Below, piece by piece: positions 1 to 6,558 of a stretch of DNA of 8,790 bases; position 1 is the first letter of the stretch, and the number at the start of each line of letters is the position of its first letter. Origin of the DNA: an uncultured Clostridia bacterium (GTDB lineage: Bacteria > Bacillota > Clostridia > TANB77 > CAG-508). The position numbers were made by a program, and so were the translations under genes. Location: the NCBI GenBank assembly GCA_934131055.1, contig CAKOZB010000058.1, forward strand, positions 1 through 8,790. The letters are read 5' to 3'. The notes beneath the pieces were generated by a model that searched no databases, was not told the DNA's origin, and was given only the letters and a program-made list of their open reading frames with translations.

Positions 1-18
1 CACCCGTAGGGGTCACCA
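1..18 (+). tRNA. 3' end of a tRNA gene (partial), possibly tRNA-Glu
   Basis: Only the last 18 bases lie in the window. They fit a tRNA 3' end. Bases 1-2 would be T-loop positions 59-60, 3-7 (CCCGT) the 3' strand of the T-stem, 8-14 (AGGGGTC) the 3' strand of the acceptor stem, 15 the discriminator A, and 16-18 the encoded CCA. An intrinsic terminator starts five bases later, as expected for the end of a tRNA transcript. An acceptor 3' strand AGGGGTC followed by ACCA resembles Firmicute tRNA-Glu genes, whose 5' end would read roughly GGCCCCT. The identity is a guess because the anticodon is outside the window. No reading frame through these bases gave a recognisable protein end. Confidence 0.6.
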
Positions 19-22
19 GAAT

Positions 23-53
23 AAAGCTATTATTTTAATAGCTTTTATTTTTT
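23..53 (+). terminator. Intrinsic terminator after the tRNA
   Basis: A perfect 10-bp stem (AAAGCTATTA at 23-32 with TAATAGCTTT at 36-45) closes a 3-base TTT loop. It is followed by a T-rich tail broken by one A (43-53). The stem is AT-rich, but the layout is textbook rho-independent. It should end the upstream tRNA transcript and insulate recN. Confidence 0.8.
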
Positions 54-127
54 GTACATTTTTCATGTTATGTAATTCTAAATAAAAAAACTGTCGATGA
101 ATTGCAAACAAAATTTTGTAAAAAGTG

Positions 128-156
128 TTGACAAATGAAAAAATAAAATGTAGTAT
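128..156 (+). promoter_or_regulatory. Sigma-A-type promoter of recN
   Basis: A perfect -35 TTGACA (128-133) is followed after 17 bases by TAGTAT (151-156), a 4-of-6 match to the -10 consensus, within a TA-rich stretch. It lies 32 bases upstream of the recN start and just after the terminator of the previous transcript. No obvious LexA/DinR-type SOS operator is visible, although recN is damage-inducible in some bacteria. Confidence 0.6.
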
Positions 157-174
157 ATATACGAACAAAAATTT

Positions 175-179
175 GGAGG
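175..179 (+). promoter_or_regulatory. Shine-Dalgarno that fixes the recN start
   Basis: GGAGG lies 8 bases upstream of the ATG at 188. It supports 188 as the start over an in-frame GTG at 125. That GTG overlaps the -35 box and would lie upstream of the expected transcription start. Confidence 0.85.
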
Positions 180-187
180 CTAATAAA

Positions 188-1813
188 ATGATTACAACAT
201 TACACATAAAAAATATTGGAATAATTGATGATATTGTAATTGATCTAAATAAAGGATTGAATGTATTAACAGGAGAAACAGGTGCTGGAAAAACGTTAAT
301 AGTAGATTCTTTAGGGATAATTGCAGGGGGCAGATTTTCAAAAGATATGATAAGAAGAGGTCAAAATATGTCTTTTGTTGAACTTGCATTATATTTACCG
401 GATAATCCTAATTCAATTGATGGAAATATTGTAGTGTCCAGAGAAATAAATACATCTGGAAAAAATTTATGTAAAATAAATGGAAGATTAGTAACTGTAA
501 ATGAGTTAAAAAATTTTATGAAGAATATAATAGATATTCATGGACAATATGATAATCAAACTCTAATGGATACAGAATTTCATACTAAATATTTAGATAA
601 ATTTATTGGCACCAAAATTGCTGAAATACACAAAAAATATGTTGAACTATATACTGAATATATAGAACTAAATAAAATGCTAAAAAATAACTATGGCGAC
701 GAGATAGAAAAACAAAGAAAGCTCGATTTATTACAGTATCAATATAAAGAAATAAAAGTGGCTAATCTCAAAAATGGAGAAGATGAGCAACTAGAAGAAA
801 AAAGAAAAATGATAATGAGTTCGGAAAAAGTTGCGGAAGCCTTAAACATTGTTAGTAATAATTTAGAGGGAAATATAATAGATGTAATAAATGATTCTAT
901 TAGAGCATTAGAAAAAATCGAAGATGTAAACAGTAAGTATAGTGAAAAATTAGTAGAAATGAAAAATATATATTATGAAGTACAAGAAGTAGCACGAGAT
1001 ATTTCATCAATGAAAGAAGACATTTATTTTGATGAAAGAGAAAGAAATGAAATCGAAGAAAGACTGGATGAAATATATTCACTGAAGAAAAAGTACGGGA
1101 ATACTATAGAAAAAATATTAGATTATAAGGAAGAACTTGAAAAAGAAATTGATAGAATTGAGAATTTAGATGAAGAGAATAGAAAAACAAAAGAAAAAAT
1201 AGAAAAAATAGTAGCCACAATGGAAGAACTATGTAAACAAATAGAAGAATTAAGAGAAAAGAACTCAAAAATACTAAATGAAAAAATCAATGAAGAACTT
1301 GTACAATTAGAGATGAAAAATGCTAGATTCAATGCAAAAGTAATAGAAGATGGAGAATTTTCGATTAATGGGAAGAGTCATGTTGAATTTGTAATTACAA
1401 CTAATCTTGGAGAAGAAGAAAAAAAATTAAATAAAATTGCATCTGGTGGGGAGATGTCTAGAATTATGCTTGCAATAAAAACTGTATTATCAGATATAGA
1501 TGAAGTTCCAGTTTTAATATTTGATGAAATCGATACAGGAATAAGTGGAAAAGCAGCAAATTCAGTAGGAAGCAAATTGAAAAAAATAGCAAAAAAACAT
1601 CAAGTAATAATAGTTACACATTTGGCTACGATTGCGGCTCAAGGGGATTATAATTATTACATATATAAAGAAGTTGCTGCAAATAAGACAAATACAAATG
1701 TAAAATTACTGAATGAAAGTGAAACAATTAGAGAAATAGCAAGGATAGCATCAGGAGAAATAACAGAGATATCTTTATCTCATGCTAGAGAACTAAGAAA
1801 TAAGAATGTATAA
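188..1813 (+). CDS. recN: DNA repair ATPase RecN
   Basis: RecN is an SMC-like cytoplasmic ATPase that acts early in recombinational repair of double-strand breaks, helping to hold and process DNA ends with RecA. The 541-residue product has the full ABC/SMC layout. There is a Walker A (GETGAGKT, residues 29-36) and a Q-loop-like DIHGQYDNQ (116-124). A long charged coiled-coil region runs from roughly 160 to 390. The ABC signature ASGGEMSR is at about 418-425, Walker B VLIFDEIDTGISG at 442-454, and a switch histidine in VIIVTHL at 473-479. The length is slightly below the usual 550-575 residues, probably from a shorter coiled coil. The start at 188 is set by GGAGG at 175-179. The motif after the switch histidine reads THLATIAAQGD, whereas most RecN proteins I recall have THLPQ. 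It has its own promoter and follows a tRNA transcript. No terminator is visible after its stop. Confidence 0.96.
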   Translation: MITTLHIKNIGIIDDIVIDLNKGLNVLTGETGAGKTLIVDSLGIIAGGRFSKDMIRRGQNMSFVELALYLPDNPNSIDGNIVVSREINTSGKNLCKINGRLVTVNELKNFMKNIIDIHGQYDNQTLMDTEFHTKYLDKFIGTKIAEIHKKYVELYTEYIELNKMLKNNYGDEIEKQRKLDLLQYQYKEIKVANLKNGEDEQLEEKRKMIMSSEKVAEALNIVSNNLEGNIIDVINDSIRALEKIEDVNSKYSEKLVEMKNIYYEVQEVARDISSMKEDIYFDERERNEIEERLDEIYSLKKKYGNTIEKILDYKEELEKEIDRIENLDEENRKTKEKIEKIVATMEELCKQIEELREKNSKILNEKINEELVQLEMKNARFNAKVIEDGEFSINGKSHVEFVITTNLGEEEKKLNKIASGGEMSRIMLAIKTVLSDIDEVPVLIFDEIDTGISGKAANSVGSKLKKIAKKHQVIIVTHLATIAAQGDYNYYIYKEVAANKTNTNVKLLNESETIREIARIASGEITEISLSHARELRNKNV

Positions 1814-1879
1814 TAAAAAATAATTAAAAAAAGAATTGAAATAAACTATAAAATAAGTATACATAAACGTGGAAAAATA

Positions 1880-1908
1880 TTTACATATTTATTATTCTAG
1901 TATATAAT
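1880..1908 (+). promoter_or_regulatory. Near-consensus sigma-A promoter of the M50 protease gene
   Basis: TTTACA (1880-1885), a 17-base spacer and a perfect TATAAT (1903-1908) form one of the best promoters in the window. It lies about 30 bases before the ATG at 1938 and probably drives the protease gene, tsaD and the phosphoesterase gene. No strong promoter or terminator separates those three. Confidence 0.75.
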
Positions 1909-1937
1909 ATAAACATCAAAAATGAAAGGTAAAAAAT

Positions 1938-2672
1938 ATGTTTAATGTAGATAAAAGAATATTATATATCATAATTGCAATTTTTGCTGTAAGCACAATT
2001 GTACAATACATACAAAATCCAATGGAATTATTAGCACTTCTTCTTACTCTACCGGGAGTAATTGTAGCTATAACATTTCATGAATTTGCACATGCATTTG
2101 TGGCAGATAAATTGGGAGATGATACTCCGCGAAGACAAGGTAGATTAAACTTAAATCCTTTATCGCATATTGATCCAGTTGGTTTTTTTATGTTGATATT
2201 TGCTCACTTTGGGTGGGGAAAACCAGTAGAAATTAATCCCACAAATTTTAATAGAAAGAGGTCAATGTCAGCACAAGAAGCTATTGTCGCTCTTGCAGGA
2301 CCTGTAATGAATTTAATAATAGCAATAGTATTAACAATAATATTATTTGCAATAAATGCATTTGCATCTACTTTTGTATTTACAACAGTAGGAATGTTAA
2401 TTTGTTTAACATTACAAATGGCTATTAGTGTAAATATAGGATTAGGAGTATTTAATTTAATACCATTGCCACCATTAGATGGGTCAAAAATTCTAATGCA
2501 TTTCCTACCATATAATGCAAAAACATGGTTTGAAAATAATACACAGCTGTTTTATATAATATTTATTGTGTTATGGGTAACAAACTTAATAAGTTATATA
2601 ATAAGTCCAGTAATAGGTGTAGTATCAAATGGAATTTATGCTATGGTATCGGCTCTATTTGGGATTTTTTAG
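1938..2672 (+). CDS. Site-2 protease family (M50) membrane metalloprotease
   Basis: This is a polytopic intramembrane zinc metalloprotease of the M50 family, in the short PDZ-less clade typified by Bacillus YwhC. The 244 residues contain the zinc motif HEFAH at 48-52 inside a hydrophobic segment and the third-ligand motif NLIPLPPLDGSK, with Asp at 181. The family-typical stretch GRLNLNPLSHIDPVG (about 70-84) lies between them. Several hydrophobic helices (about 8-25, 31-47, 116-139, 148-172, 198-220) indicate an integral membrane protein. No PDZ domain is present, so it is not RseP/RasP. A sporulation-type SpoIVFB role is not supported by any neighbour here. The substrate is unknown; members of this clade are largely uncharacterised. 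The SD (GAAAGG, 1924-1929) is moderate. The TAG stop is followed by a 52-base gap to tsaD, suggesting co-transcription. Confidence 0.92.
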   Translation: MFNVDKRILYIIIAIFAVSTIVQYIQNPMELLALLLTLPGVIVAITFHEFAHAFVADKLGDDTPRRQGRLNLNPLSHIDPVGFFMLIFAHFGWGKPVEINPTNFNRKRSMSAQEAIVALAGPVMNLIIAIVLTIILFAINAFASTFVFTTVGMLICLTLQMAISVNIGLGVFNLIPLPPLDGSKILMHFLPYNAKTWFENNTQLFYIIFIVLWVTNLISYIISPVIGVVSNGIYAMVSALFGIF

Positions 2673-2710
2673 TGATAAGATAGAAAGAATAAAGTATATA
2701 TGCCTTTCAG

Positions 2711-2715
2711 AAGGG
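2711..2715 (+). promoter_or_regulatory. Shine-Dalgarno of the original tsaD start
   Basis: AAGGG lies 9 bases before the ATG at 2725. That ATG opens a short frame that reads like a normal TsaD N-terminus before breaking (see tsaD). A second in-frame ATG at 2716 directly abuts the SD and is less likely. No SD precedes the GTG at 2777, the first start codon in the long downstream frame. CCTT at 2703-2706 can pair with AAGG at 2711-2714, which could partly mask the site. Confidence 0.6.
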
Positions 2716-2724
2716 ATGAAAAAG

Positions 2725-3718
2725 ATGAAAGATATATTAATAATGCGGAATTGAATCGAGTTGTGATGAAACATCCGTGTCAATAGTAAAGAATGGAAGA
2801 AAAATATTATCAAACGTAATAGATACACAAATAAGTATACACGAAAAATTTGGGGGTGTTGTACCGGAAATAGCCTCAAGAAATCACGTAGAAGCAATTT
2901 CTACTGTAATGAAAAAAGCTGTTGCTGATGCAAATATTAATATAAATGATATTGATGCAATAGCATGTACATATGGGCCAGGACTTGTTGGTGCGCTATT
3001 AGTTGGAGTGTCATATGCTAAGGCATTAAGTTATGCGTTAAATAAACCTTTGATTGCAGTAAATCATATTAAAGGTCATATTGCTGCTAATTATATAACA
3101 CACGAAAAATTAGAACCACCATTTTTATGTATGATGATGTCAGGGGGCAATACGCAAATAATTTTAGTAAAAGACTATAATACGTTTGAGGTTCTTGGGA
3201 AAACTAAGGATGACGCCATAGGAGAAGCTTTTGATAAAGTGGCTAGAGTAATTGGGCTTGGATACCCAGGAGGTCCTAAAATTGATAAATTAGCACAACA
3301 GGGAAAACCTAATATAAGTTTGCCTAAGACACATTTTGATAATTTGAATTTTAGTTTTAGTGGAATAAAAACTGCTGTAATAAATCTAAATCACAATAAA
3401 CCGGGTATAAATAAAGCAGACTTAGCTGTTAGTTTTGAAAAAACAGTTGCAGAAATATTAGTTAATCATATAGAAGAGGCAGTAAAAATAACAAATATAA
3501 ATAAAATTGTATTGGCTGGTGGAGTTTCTGCTAATACATATATAAGAAAAAGTTTCGATGATTTTGCAATTGAGAAAAATCTGAATATTTATTACCCTGA
3601 ACTTAAATTATGCACAGATAATGGTGCTATGATAGCATCTGCAGGGTATTATGAGTTTATAAGTGGTAATACATCAAATCTTGAGTTAAATGCAATACCA
3701 AATTTAACTCTTAGTTAA
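2725..3718 (+). CDS. tsaD: tRNA t6A threonylcarbamoyltransferase TsaD, with apparent 1-base frameshift near codon 8
   Basis: TsaD transfers the threonylcarbamoyl group to A37 of ANN-reading tRNAs, working with TsaB and TsaE; it is essential in most bacteria. The frame from 2777 to 3718 carries the ASKHA/Kae1 hallmarks. In frameshift-corrected numbering these are the metal-binding HIKGH (His 114 and 118), SGGNTQ, the GGVSAN loop near 250, and Asp 298 in TDNGAMIA. The N-terminus is broken. From ATG 2725 the codons give MKDILIM, then CGG AAT TGA stop (2752-2754). The long frame, entered at 2747, reads GIESSCDETSV, the conserved TsaD motif. Removing one base around 2743-2746 joins them into a normal N-terminus and a 330-residue protein, close to the usual 335-345. 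As written, translation could only start at GTG 2777, without an SD and lacking the conserved first loop. This may be a sequence error or a true lesion. The stop codon overlaps the SD of the next gene. Confidence 0.9.
2743..2754 (+). other. Frameshift site in tsaD
   Basis: ATG CGG AAT TGA is read in the starting frame and stops at 2752-2754. The continuing frame is blocked upstream by two consecutive TAA codons (2738-2743), so neither frame alone spans the gene. Dropping the C at 2746 (or another base of 2743-2746) restores ...ILIM-GIESSCDET. I see no convincing programmed-frameshift signal: no homopolymer slip site and no internal SD such as the one in prfB. Confidence 0.8.
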
Positions 3719-3722
3719 GGAG
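3716..3722 (+). promoter_or_regulatory. Shine-Dalgarno overlapping the tsaD stop codon
   Basis: TAAGGAG contains the tsaD TAA stop (3716-3718) and a strong SD, 8 bases before the ATG at 3731. Terminating ribosomes would sit on the downstream initiation region, so translational coupling of tsaD and the phosphoesterase is likely. Confidence 0.75.
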
Positions 3723-3730
3723 AATTAATA

Positions 3731-4423
3731 ATGTCAATATATGCAATATCAGATTTGCATTTATCATTTAATACAAATAAACCAATGGATATATTTGGTT
3801 GGGAAAATTATGAGGAAAGAATAAAGAAAAATTGGTTAGAAAAGGTAAATGAAAAAGATTTAGTACTGTTACCGGGAGACTTTTCTTGGGAAATGAAATT
3901 AGAAAATACATACAAAGATTTTGAATTTATAAATAATTTACCAGGAAAGAAGCTTTTGTTAAAAGGAAACCATGATTTATGGTGGTCTACATTAAAAAAG
4001 ATGAGAACATTTTTAGAAGAGGAAAATCTAAAAAATATAGATTTTATATATAACAATAGTTATGAGTTTGAAAATTACATAATAGCTGGAACTAGAGGCT
4101 GGAACTTAATAGCAGAAGGTGAAGAAGATAAAAAAATAAAAGAACGAGAGCTATTAAGATTAGAAAATTCTATAAAAAATGGAATAGAAAAGTATGGAAA
4201 AGACAAACCAATAATAGTATGTATGCATTATCCTCCTTTATTAAAGGACTTTAAAAATAGTGAATTTACAAAAATATTAGAAAAATATAATACTAAATAT
4301 TGTATATATGGTCATTTACATGGAAAAAGTCATGTTAATGTACTCGAAGGCGATATAAATGGTGTTAATTATAAAATGGCCAGCTGTGATTATACTAAAT
4401 TTGACCTAATAAAAATAGTATAA
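3731..4423 (+). CDS. Metallophosphoesterase (predicted phosphohydrolase, COG1768-like)
   Basis: This is a 230-residue, probably cytoplasmic calcineurin-like metallophosphoesterase; no signal peptide or membrane segment is visible. All five blocks of the dinuclear metal site are present: DLH (Asp 8, His 10), GDFSW (Asp 50), GNHD (Asn 80, His 81), His 166 in MHYPP, and GHLHG (194-198, with His 195 and His 197). The GDFSW-E and GNHDLWW context matches the small Firmicute phosphohydrolase group COG1768 rather than the MutT, YfcE/MJ0936 or SbcD types. The substrate is unknown. It begins 12 bases after tsaD with an SD that overlaps the tsaD stop, so it is the last gene of that unit. The next gene has its own promoter. 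No intrinsic terminator is obvious after the stop. Confidence 0.88.
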   Translation: MSIYAISDLHLSFNTNKPMDIFGWENYEERIKKNWLEKVNEKDLVLLPGDFSWEMKLENTYKDFEFINNLPGKKLLLKGNHDLWWSTLKKMRTFLEEENLKNIDFIYNNSYEFENYIIAGTRGWNLIAEGEEDKKIKERELLRLENSIKNGIEKYGKDKPIIVCMHYPPLLKDFKNSEFTKILEKYNTKYCIYGHLHGKSHVNVLEGDINGVNYKMASCDYTKFDLIKIV

Positions 4424-4443
4424 AAACAAAATCTAAAAAAAGC

Positions 4444-4471
4444 TTGCAATATGTGCAATTTGTGGTATAAT
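4444..4471 (+). promoter_or_regulatory. Extended -10 promoter of tig
   Basis: TTGCAA (4444-4449), a 16-base spacer and a perfect TATAAT (4466-4471), preceded by TGTGG, form an extended -10 (TG-n-TATAAT) promoter. It lies 41 bases before the tig ATG. TTGCA (4444-4448) and TGCAA (4454-4458) form a small inverted repeat over the -35 region. Confidence 0.75.
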
Positions 4472-4512
4472 AAACTAGCAATTTATTGAAAATTAGAAAG
4501 GACTTGAATTAA

Positions 4513-5799
4513 ATGAGTATAAAAATAGAAAAAACAGAAAACAATAATGAGTTAAAATTAGAATTTACAATTGAAGCAAAGAAATTTGATGAAGCAATAA
4601 TAAAGGTGTTTAATAAAAGTGCAAAGTACTTTAATATACCAGGCTTTAGAAAAGGTAAAGCACCATTTAATATTGTTGAGAGAATGTATGGAGACGAAAT
4701 ATTCTATGAGGATGCTTTTAACGAATTAGTTCCTTCAATTTACGAAAAAGAAATAGAAGACAATAAATTAGATGTTGTAAGCAAACCAGAAATAAATATT
4801 GTAAAAATGAAGAAGGGTGAAGACCTTGTATTTACAGCAATAGTTCAAACAAAACCAGAAGTAAAATTGGGCAAATATAAAGGTGTTGAATTAAAAAAAG
4901 TTGAATATCCAGTAACAGACGAAGATGTAGAACATGAAATTGCACATATGCAAGAGCATAATGCGAGAACAATAACAGTAGATGATAGACCTGTAAAGGA
5001 AAAAGATATAACAGTTATTGATTTTGATGGATATGTAGATGGAAAAGCTTTTGAAGGTGGAAAGGCTGAAAATCACGAACTTGAAATAGGAAGTGGTGCT
5101 TTTATTCCTGGGTTTGAAGAACAAATAATTGGAATGAAAACTGGAGAAGAGAAAGAAATAAAGGTTAAATTCCCAGAAGAATATTTTTCAGAAGATTTAG
5201 CTGGAAAAGAGGCAACATTCAAAGTAAAGGTAAATGAAATCAAAGAAAAGAAATTACCTAAATTGGATGATGAATTTGCTAAAGACGTTTCAGAGTTTGA
5301 TACATTAAACGATTTAAAAACAAGTATAAGAGAAAAAAGACAAGCTGCAAATGATGACAGAGCTAAACATGAGACAGAAAATGCTGCTGTTGAAGAAGTT
5401 GCAAAAAATACTGAGGTTGATATCCCTTCAGGAATGATAGATAATGAAATTGAAGCAATGATAAGAGATATGGAACAACAATTAGCTTATCAAGGAATTA
5501 ATTTAGAGCAATATCTAAAGATAATGAATAAAACAAGAAAAGAAATTGAAGATAACTACAGAGAACAAGCAGAAAAAAATGTAAAATCAAGATTAGTGCT
5601 TGAAGCTATTATTAAAGAAGAAAAAATCGAAGCTTCTCAAGAAGAAGTTGATAAAAAAATTAAAGAAATGGCAACAAGTTATGGAAGAAAAGAAGAAGAA
5701 CTAAGAAAGAATGAAGCATTAGTTGAATATTTAAGAAATAGTGTAAAAACAGAAAAAGCAATAGAATTAATAGTAAAAAATGCTAAAATAAAGAAATAA
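4513..5799 (+). CDS. tig: Trigger factor (ribosome-associated chaperone and peptidyl-prolyl isomerase)
   Basis: Trigger factor binds the ribosome at the tunnel exit and shields nascent chains, and it also has FKBP-type prolyl isomerase activity. The 428-residue length is typical of the family (about 424-432). The N-terminal ribosome-binding domain carries the signature loop GFRKGKAP at residues 44-51. The FKBP-like domain follows at about 150-245, including DGYVDGKAFEGG and the GSGAFIPGFEEQIIGM segment. The lysine/glutamate-rich helical C-terminal domain (about 250-428) forms the chaperone arms. The start at 4513 has an AGAAAGGA SD at 4495-4502. It has a strong promoter of its own and precedes clpP and clpX, a tig-clpP-clpX order common in Clostridia and other bacteria that links nascent-chain folding to ClpXP degradation. 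Confidence 0.97.
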   Translation: MSIKIEKTENNNELKLEFTIEAKKFDEAIIKVFNKSAKYFNIPGFRKGKAPFNIVERMYGDEIFYEDAFNELVPSIYEKEIEDNKLDVVSKPEINIVKMKKGEDLVFTAIVQTKPEVKLGKYKGVELKKVEYPVTDEDVEHEIAHMQEHNARTITVDDRPVKEKDITVIDFDGYVDGKAFEGGKAENHELEIGSGAFIPGFEEQIIGMKTGEEKEIKVKFPEEYFSEDLAGKEATFKVKVNEIKEKKLPKLDDEFAKDVSEFDTLNDLKTSIREKRQAANDDRAKHETENAAVEEVAKNTEVDIPSGMIDNEIEAMIRDMEQQLAYQGINLEQYLKIMNKTRKEIEDNYREQAEKNVKSRLVLEAIIKEEKIEASQEEVDKKIKEMATSYGRKEEELRKNEALVEYLRNSVKTEKAIELIVKNAKIKK

Positions 5800-5806
5800 T
5801 AAACGG

Positions 5807-5865
5807 AATAGTTAGGGGGGATTTATTTATATAAACTATAAATATTGTTATGCTCACTAACTATT
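5807..5865 (+). repeat. Nested inverted repeat in the tig-clpP gap
   Basis: Outer arms AATAGTTAG (5807-5815) and CTAACTATT (5857-5865) are perfect 9-bp complements. Inside them, TATTTATA (5824-5831) and TATAAATA (5837-5844) form a perfect 8-bp stem with a TAAAC loop. A run of six G (5815-5820) lies on the left side of the internal loop. It begins 7 bases after the tig stop and its right arm lies just before the clpP -10 candidate. It could be an RNA hairpin (weak terminator or processing site) or an operator. It lacks a proper T-tail, so I do not call it a standard terminator. Confidence 0.6.
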
Positions 5866-5879
5866 TTGAATTTTATAAT
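5851..5879 (+). promoter_or_regulatory. Possible promoter of clpP-clpX
   Basis: A perfect TATAAT at 5874-5879 lies 29 bases before the clpP ATG. The -35 at 17-base spacing (TGCTCA, 5851-5856) is poor, so the promoter may be weak or activator-dependent, or clpP may mainly be read through from tig. The right arm of the inverted repeat (5857-5865) falls between the two boxes. I see no CIRCE or CtsR-type repeat. Confidence 0.4.
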
Positions 5880-5908
5880 AAAAACATTATAGAGGAGGAA
5901 TTATAATT

Positions 5909-6514
5909 ATGTTTGAAAAAGATAGCTTAGTACCATATGTTATAGAACAATCGGCAAGAGGCGAAAGATCATATGATATTTTTTCTAGATTATTAAAAGA
6001 TAGAATTATATTTTTAGGAGAGGATGTAAATGCAACATCTGCAGGACTCGTAGTTGCACAGTTGTTGTTTTTGGAATCAGAAGACCCAGATAAAGAAATC
6101 GATTTATATATAAATAGCCCCGGAGGTTCTATTACCGATGGTATGGCAATAGTCGATACTATGAATTACATAAAATGCCCAGTATCTACTATATGCGTTG
6201 GAATGGCAGCAAGTATGGGGTCAGTATTACTTGCATCTGGTGAAAAAGGAAAAAGATTTGCTACACCAAATTCAGAAATATTAATACATCAACCTTTAAT
6301 AGGTGGAGGGGGTCTTTCGGGCCAAGCAACAGAAATAAAAATACATGCAGACCATATGGTAAAAACAAGAGAAAAATTAAACAAAATATTAAGTGATAGA
6401 ACTGGTCAACCAATAGACGTAATAAATAGAGATACAGAGAGAGACCACTATATGACTGCACAAGAAGCTCTAGAATATGGTTTAATTGATGGAATAATGG
6501 AAAAAAGAAAATAA
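5909..6514 (+). CDS. clpP: ATP-dependent Clp protease proteolytic subunit ClpP
   Basis: ClpP forms the double-heptamer serine-protease chamber that degrades proteins unfolded and fed in by ClpX (or another Clp ATPase). The 201-residue product starts near [20 protein letters not shown], the conserved mature N-terminus, so at most a very short propeptide is present. The catalytic triad is Ser 102 (GMAASMGS), His 127 (IHQPL) and Asp 179 (RDTERD). The oxyanion-region motif [10 protein letters not shown] is at about 69-78. The loop after the catalytic His reads IGGGGLSGQ, three residues longer than in E. coli ClpP, a form I associate with clostridial ClpP. The start is set by a strong GAGGAGG (5892-5898), 10 bases before the ATG. 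clpX follows 44 bases downstream, so the two probably form one operon. Confidence 0.97.
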   Translation: MFEKDSLVPYVIEQSARGERSYDIFSRLLKDRIIFLGEDVNATSAGLVVAQLLFLESEDPDKEIDLYINSPGGSITDGMAIVDTMNYIKCPVSTICVGMAASMGSVLLASGEKGKRFATPNSEILIHQPLIGGGGLSGQATEIKIHADHMVKTREKLNKILSDRTGQPIDVINRDTERDHYMTAQEALEYGLIDGIMEKRK

Positions 6515-6558
6515 AAAATATTAACTCATGAAAATTTAAAGTAAAAAGGAGATTATGG

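Noticed and set aside
125..187. Upstream in-frame GTG start for recN adding 21 residues
   Set aside because: It lies within the promoter -35 region, lacks an SD and adds residues not typical of RecN; ATG 188 has GGAGG at ideal spacing and matches the family N-terminus.
2743..2754. Programmed +1 frameshift in tsaD, similar to prfB
   Set aside because: AAT TGA is not a known slippery context, no internal SD or stimulatory structure is seen, and the shifted product would disrupt the conserved first strand. An extra base from error or mutation is simpler.
5851..5865. CIRCE-like element (GCTCACTAAC)
   Set aside because: It shares a few bases with half of a CIRCE, but the TTAGCACTC-N9-GAGTGCTAA structure is absent.
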